The notes under the pieces: model-generated
Databases searched by the model: none
Told to the model about the DNA's origin: nothing
What the model saw: the letters and a program-made list of their open reading frames with translations, nothing else
Position numbers and translations under genes: made by a program
Origin: Flavobacteriales bacterium UBA1995
GTDB taxonomy: Bacteria; Bacteroidota; Bacteroidia; Flavobacteriales_D; Sanyastnellaceae
Assembly (NCBI GenBank): GCA_002336475.1
Contig: DDCX01000062.1
Coordinates: 1 to 22,785 of the forward strand
Direction of reading: 5' to 3'
DNA: 22,785 bases
Shown here: in pieces, positions 20,646 to 22,785 of the stretch
Layout: the number at the start of each line of letters is the position of its first letter
How positions within the stretch are numbered: the stretch's first letter is position 1

Positions 20646-22785
20646 TCATCGCAGCAGGTGCAGGTGCCCGCGGCGTTCCTGAATGTTGGGAATGCCCGTT
20701 TCGCTGTACTTCCAGTAGAGTCGGTAGCTGTATATGCCGTCTTGCACAAAGTGAAGACGCTCGCTGTTGAGTGTTTCAGCCTGGCCCATCCAGACTTGAT
20801 CAGGGTCGTCAGTGCGCCACACCAATTGTCCCCAACGGTCATACAGTTCAAGGCTGAATTCATCCAATTCTGGACAGTTTGTCTCCACTTTCAACCCGTC
20901 ATTGATTCCGTCATTGTCCGGAGTGAACGCCGTGGGCATCCACATGTCACATCCGCAGTACTCCTGGGTCACTTCAACGAAAGCGATGTCCTTGCCACAG
21001 GCATTCTCTGCCTCGAGCAGATATGTCCCCGCGCCGACCGTGGGGTTTAGACCTTCTACCTCGGGGTCATTCCATTCTAGGGTATAGGGCAATTCATCGA
21101 TGTCCGTGCCTTCGACTGCGCGCAGCTCGGCGAGAATTTCGGTGGTTTCACCCCAACAAACGATGCCGGCATAGGGGGCGGCGTCGACGTCGAGGTTGGG
21201 CCAGACGTCGACCGTCACGTTGGCAGAGTCGGCGCATCCTGTCATGCTGTCCAGAACGCGGACCGTGTAGGTGCCTTCTTGTTCCCACGCATGCTGGTTG
21301 GTGGTCACACTGCCATTGACACTCCACACCCAATATCCCACGGCCGGTGAGGCTTGCTCCGTCCAGGTCCATTCGACCGCAGGATCGAGCACGCAGCGGA
21401 TGACAGTATCTGCCAGTTGTCCTACCGAGGGGACGGGCCACCACTCGACGGTGGCAGATGTCGAAGCTTCACAAGCACCCAAGGCCACCGTGACTTCGAA
21501 TGGGCCTTCACCGTCTGCGGCCGAGAGACTCAAGCTGTTGCCAGAGCTTCCGGTGGACCATGAAGCGGTCTGGAAGTTGCCAACGACGCTGAGGATGACG
21601 GATTCGCCATTGCATGCGCCGCTGGGGCCTTGGAGGTCATAAGCGATGGGGGGAAGTTCCTCGAGCACCAGGAAGGCGGTGTTTTGGCAGCCGTTGTCTG
21701 AGATAAGGTTGGCCGTATAGGCGCCCGGCCCGGCTTGGTTCAAGTTGGCCGTGCCCGATGGCAGGATCCAACTGTCAACAGTGCTGCCGCTGCTGGGAAC
21801 AGCGGAGACCCACCCTGTTTCTCCGAAACAGAGTTCAGCAGGAAAAGATTGGATGCTGGCTTCGGGAAGTGGCCATACTTCGACCATGACCCACTCTGGG
21901 GTTCCGGCGCATCCGCCAGCTTCGGCTTCTACCAAGTGGCTGCTGGTTGTTTCCACGGTAATGCTTGGCCCTGCAGTAACAGCGCCGTTGCTCGTCCATT
22001 GAATGCTGGCAGGAATGTCCGTGTTTGCGGTGAGGGTGAGTGTTGTGCCATCACACAATGCCACGTCGTTGGGTTGGTCCAGAACAAGGGTAGGAGAGGC
22101 CTGATCGATGACCGTTACAACTTGAACTTCTGTGCAGGTCGCGAGCACCGCTGAGACCGTGTAGGTCCCGCCACTGTTGACCTCAAGCGTTGCGCCGCCG
22201 GTGCCGTCCCAGTCCAGTATACTGCCGGTGTCGGCACTGGCACTGAGGGTAGCGGCGGCGCCGTCACAAATGGTGATTTCTGGTGTGGTGTTGAGGTTCG
22301 GCGCAGGAAGGCCTTCAACAGCAATGGTCTCGGTCAATGGGCATCCGCCGTCTTGGGCTTCGATGATGTGGTCTCCCGGCAATGCCATGAGGACGGCACT
22401 GTTTAAGCCTGCCCAACTCACGTTCAGTCCGGGCGCCGTTCCAGTGATTTCCAAAGGCGCATTGGGGCAAGTGGAATAAGGAGAAGGTGGGTCGAGGACC
22501 AGGCCTGGAATCCCTGAACTGTTGGATACATCGAGGACGCAGAAGGATTGGTTGTTGCTCGCTCCTCCGGTGCTTCCTGTGAATCCCCACCACACCATGT
22601 TGTCTCCGGCAAAGACATCGTTTTCCAGATCGACGGTAGCATTGAAGCGTTCGACATCATCAAACTCCATGCGCAGCGATTGGGTGCTGGGGTTCCATTC
22701 GATGTGGACGACGTGGTCTTGGCCGTCTTCTATGTTCAGGCTGGTAGCACTGGCTTCCAGAGGTCCTGCGAGGCAATCTGGGCTG
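20646..22785 (-). CDS. Lectin/Ig-like surface protein with T9SS type B (CHU_C) sorting domain, C-terminal part
   Basis: The frame is open from the right edge to a TGA at 20646-20648, giving about 712 visible residues; the start lies outside the window. Although an ATG occurs at 22670, coding clearly continues upstream ('DHVVHIEWNPSTQSLRM'), so that ATG is internal. The first 90 residues resemble the end of a bacterial L-type lectin domain ('WWGFTGSTGGASNNQSFCVL'). About seven Ig-like modules of roughly 75 residues follow, each with C-x-G-E/D-x-x-x-L and a W core (for example 'LCDGTTLTLTANTDIPASIQ'). The last 90 or so residues are a CHU_C domain: 'PTAFTPDNDGINDGLKV', 'LELYDRWGQLVWRTDDPDQV', 'GIYSYRLYW' and a final 'GHLHLLR'. 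This predicts export by Sec, then type IX secretion, with attachment at the cell surface. A role in adhesion or glycan binding is inference. Confidence 0.9.
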   Translation of the reverse strand, partial: SPDCLAGPLEASATSLNIEDGQDHVVHIEWNPSTQSLRMEFDDVERFNATVDLENDVFAGDNMVWWGFTGSTGGASNNQSFCVLDVSNSSGIPGLVLDPPSPYSTCPNAPLEITGTAPGLNVSWAGLNSAVLMALPGDHIIEAQDGGCPLTETIAVEGLPAPNLNTTPEITICDGAAATLSASADTGSILDWDGTGGATLEVNSGGTYTVSAVLATCTEVQVVTVIDQASPTLVLDQPNDVALCDGTTLTLTANTDIPASIQWTSNGAVTAGPSITVETTSSHLVEAEAGGCAGTPEWVMVEVWPLPEASIQSFPAELCFGETGWVSAVPSSGSTVDSWILPSGTANLNQAGPGAYTANLISDNGCQNTAFLVLEELPPIAYDLQGPSGACNGESVILSVVGNFQTASWSTGSSGNSLSLSAADGEGPFEVTVALGACEASTSATVEWWPVPSVGQLADTVIRCVLDPAVEWTWTEQASPAVGYWVWSVNGSVTTNQHAWEQEGTYTVRVLDSMTGCADSANVTVDVWPNLDVDAAPYAGIVCWGETTEILAELRAVEGTDIDELPYTLEWNDPEVEGLNPTVGAGTYLLEAENACGKDIAFVEVTQEYCGCDMWMPTAFTPDNDGINDGLKVETNCPELDEFSLELYDRWGQLVWRTDDPDQVWMGQAETLNSERLHFVQDGIYSYRLYWKYSETGIPNIQERRGHLHLLR

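Overview
The window looks like a chromosomal stretch from a Bacteroidota member, most likely of the order Flavobacteriales. The signs are a fused SecDF translocase, a C-terminal CHU_C (type IX secretion, type B) sorting domain, DUF5606 and HsdR_N_2 genes close to holA, OmpA proteins with a lectin-like N-terminal region, and boxes resembling the Bacteroidota -7 element (TAnnTTTG) at several gene starts. Base composition is moderately GC-rich by eye, high for this order. I see no transposase, phage gene, tRNA, rRNA or CRISPR array, and no non-coding stretch longer than about 180 bases. It is mainly housekeeping and envelope DNA, not a recognisable defence or mobile island.

Layout. (1) Bases 1-805, minus: the N-terminal part of a secreted HYR-repeat protein, cut by the left edge. 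A strong hairpin at 929-955 separates it from secDF (982-3897, minus). (2) A divergent DUF4159 gene (3998-4732, plus). (3) A tightly packed minus-strand run from 11512 down to 4734: long-chain acyl-CoA ligase, PAP2 lipid phosphatase, fluoride channel CrcB, PafA-type alkaline phosphatase, M61 aminopeptidase and DUF4389 membrane protein. Gaps are -4 to +36 bases, so this is probably one operon. (4) A divergent plus-strand run, 11568-18003: orphan HsdR_N_2 nuclease-like protein, DUF5606 protein, 3-hydroxyacyl-CoA dehydrogenase, DNA polymerase III delta (holA), uroporphyrinogen decarboxylase (hemE) and two tandem paralogous OmpA-family proteins. (5) A convergent minus-strand run, 22785-18010: a large T9SS-sorted lectin/Ig-like surface protein cut by the right edge, L-2-hydroxyglutarate oxidase (lhgO) and a UMF1-family transporter.

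How they fit together. Several genes serve the envelope: SecDF powers export, PafA and PAP2 hydrolyse phosphate esters outside or at the membrane, the OmpA pair probably links outer membrane and peptidoglycan, and the two edge proteins are exported adhesin-like proteins. Lipid metabolism appears on both strands (acyl-CoA ligase, hydroxyacyl-CoA dehydrogenase). The items most worth a second look are the orphan PD-(D/E)XK-like gene upstream of holA, the six-gene operon joining fluoride export to phosphatases, the OmpA duplication, and a recurring TTyGC-ending box, in several cases only 3-4 bases before the start codon, which hints at leaderless transcripts.
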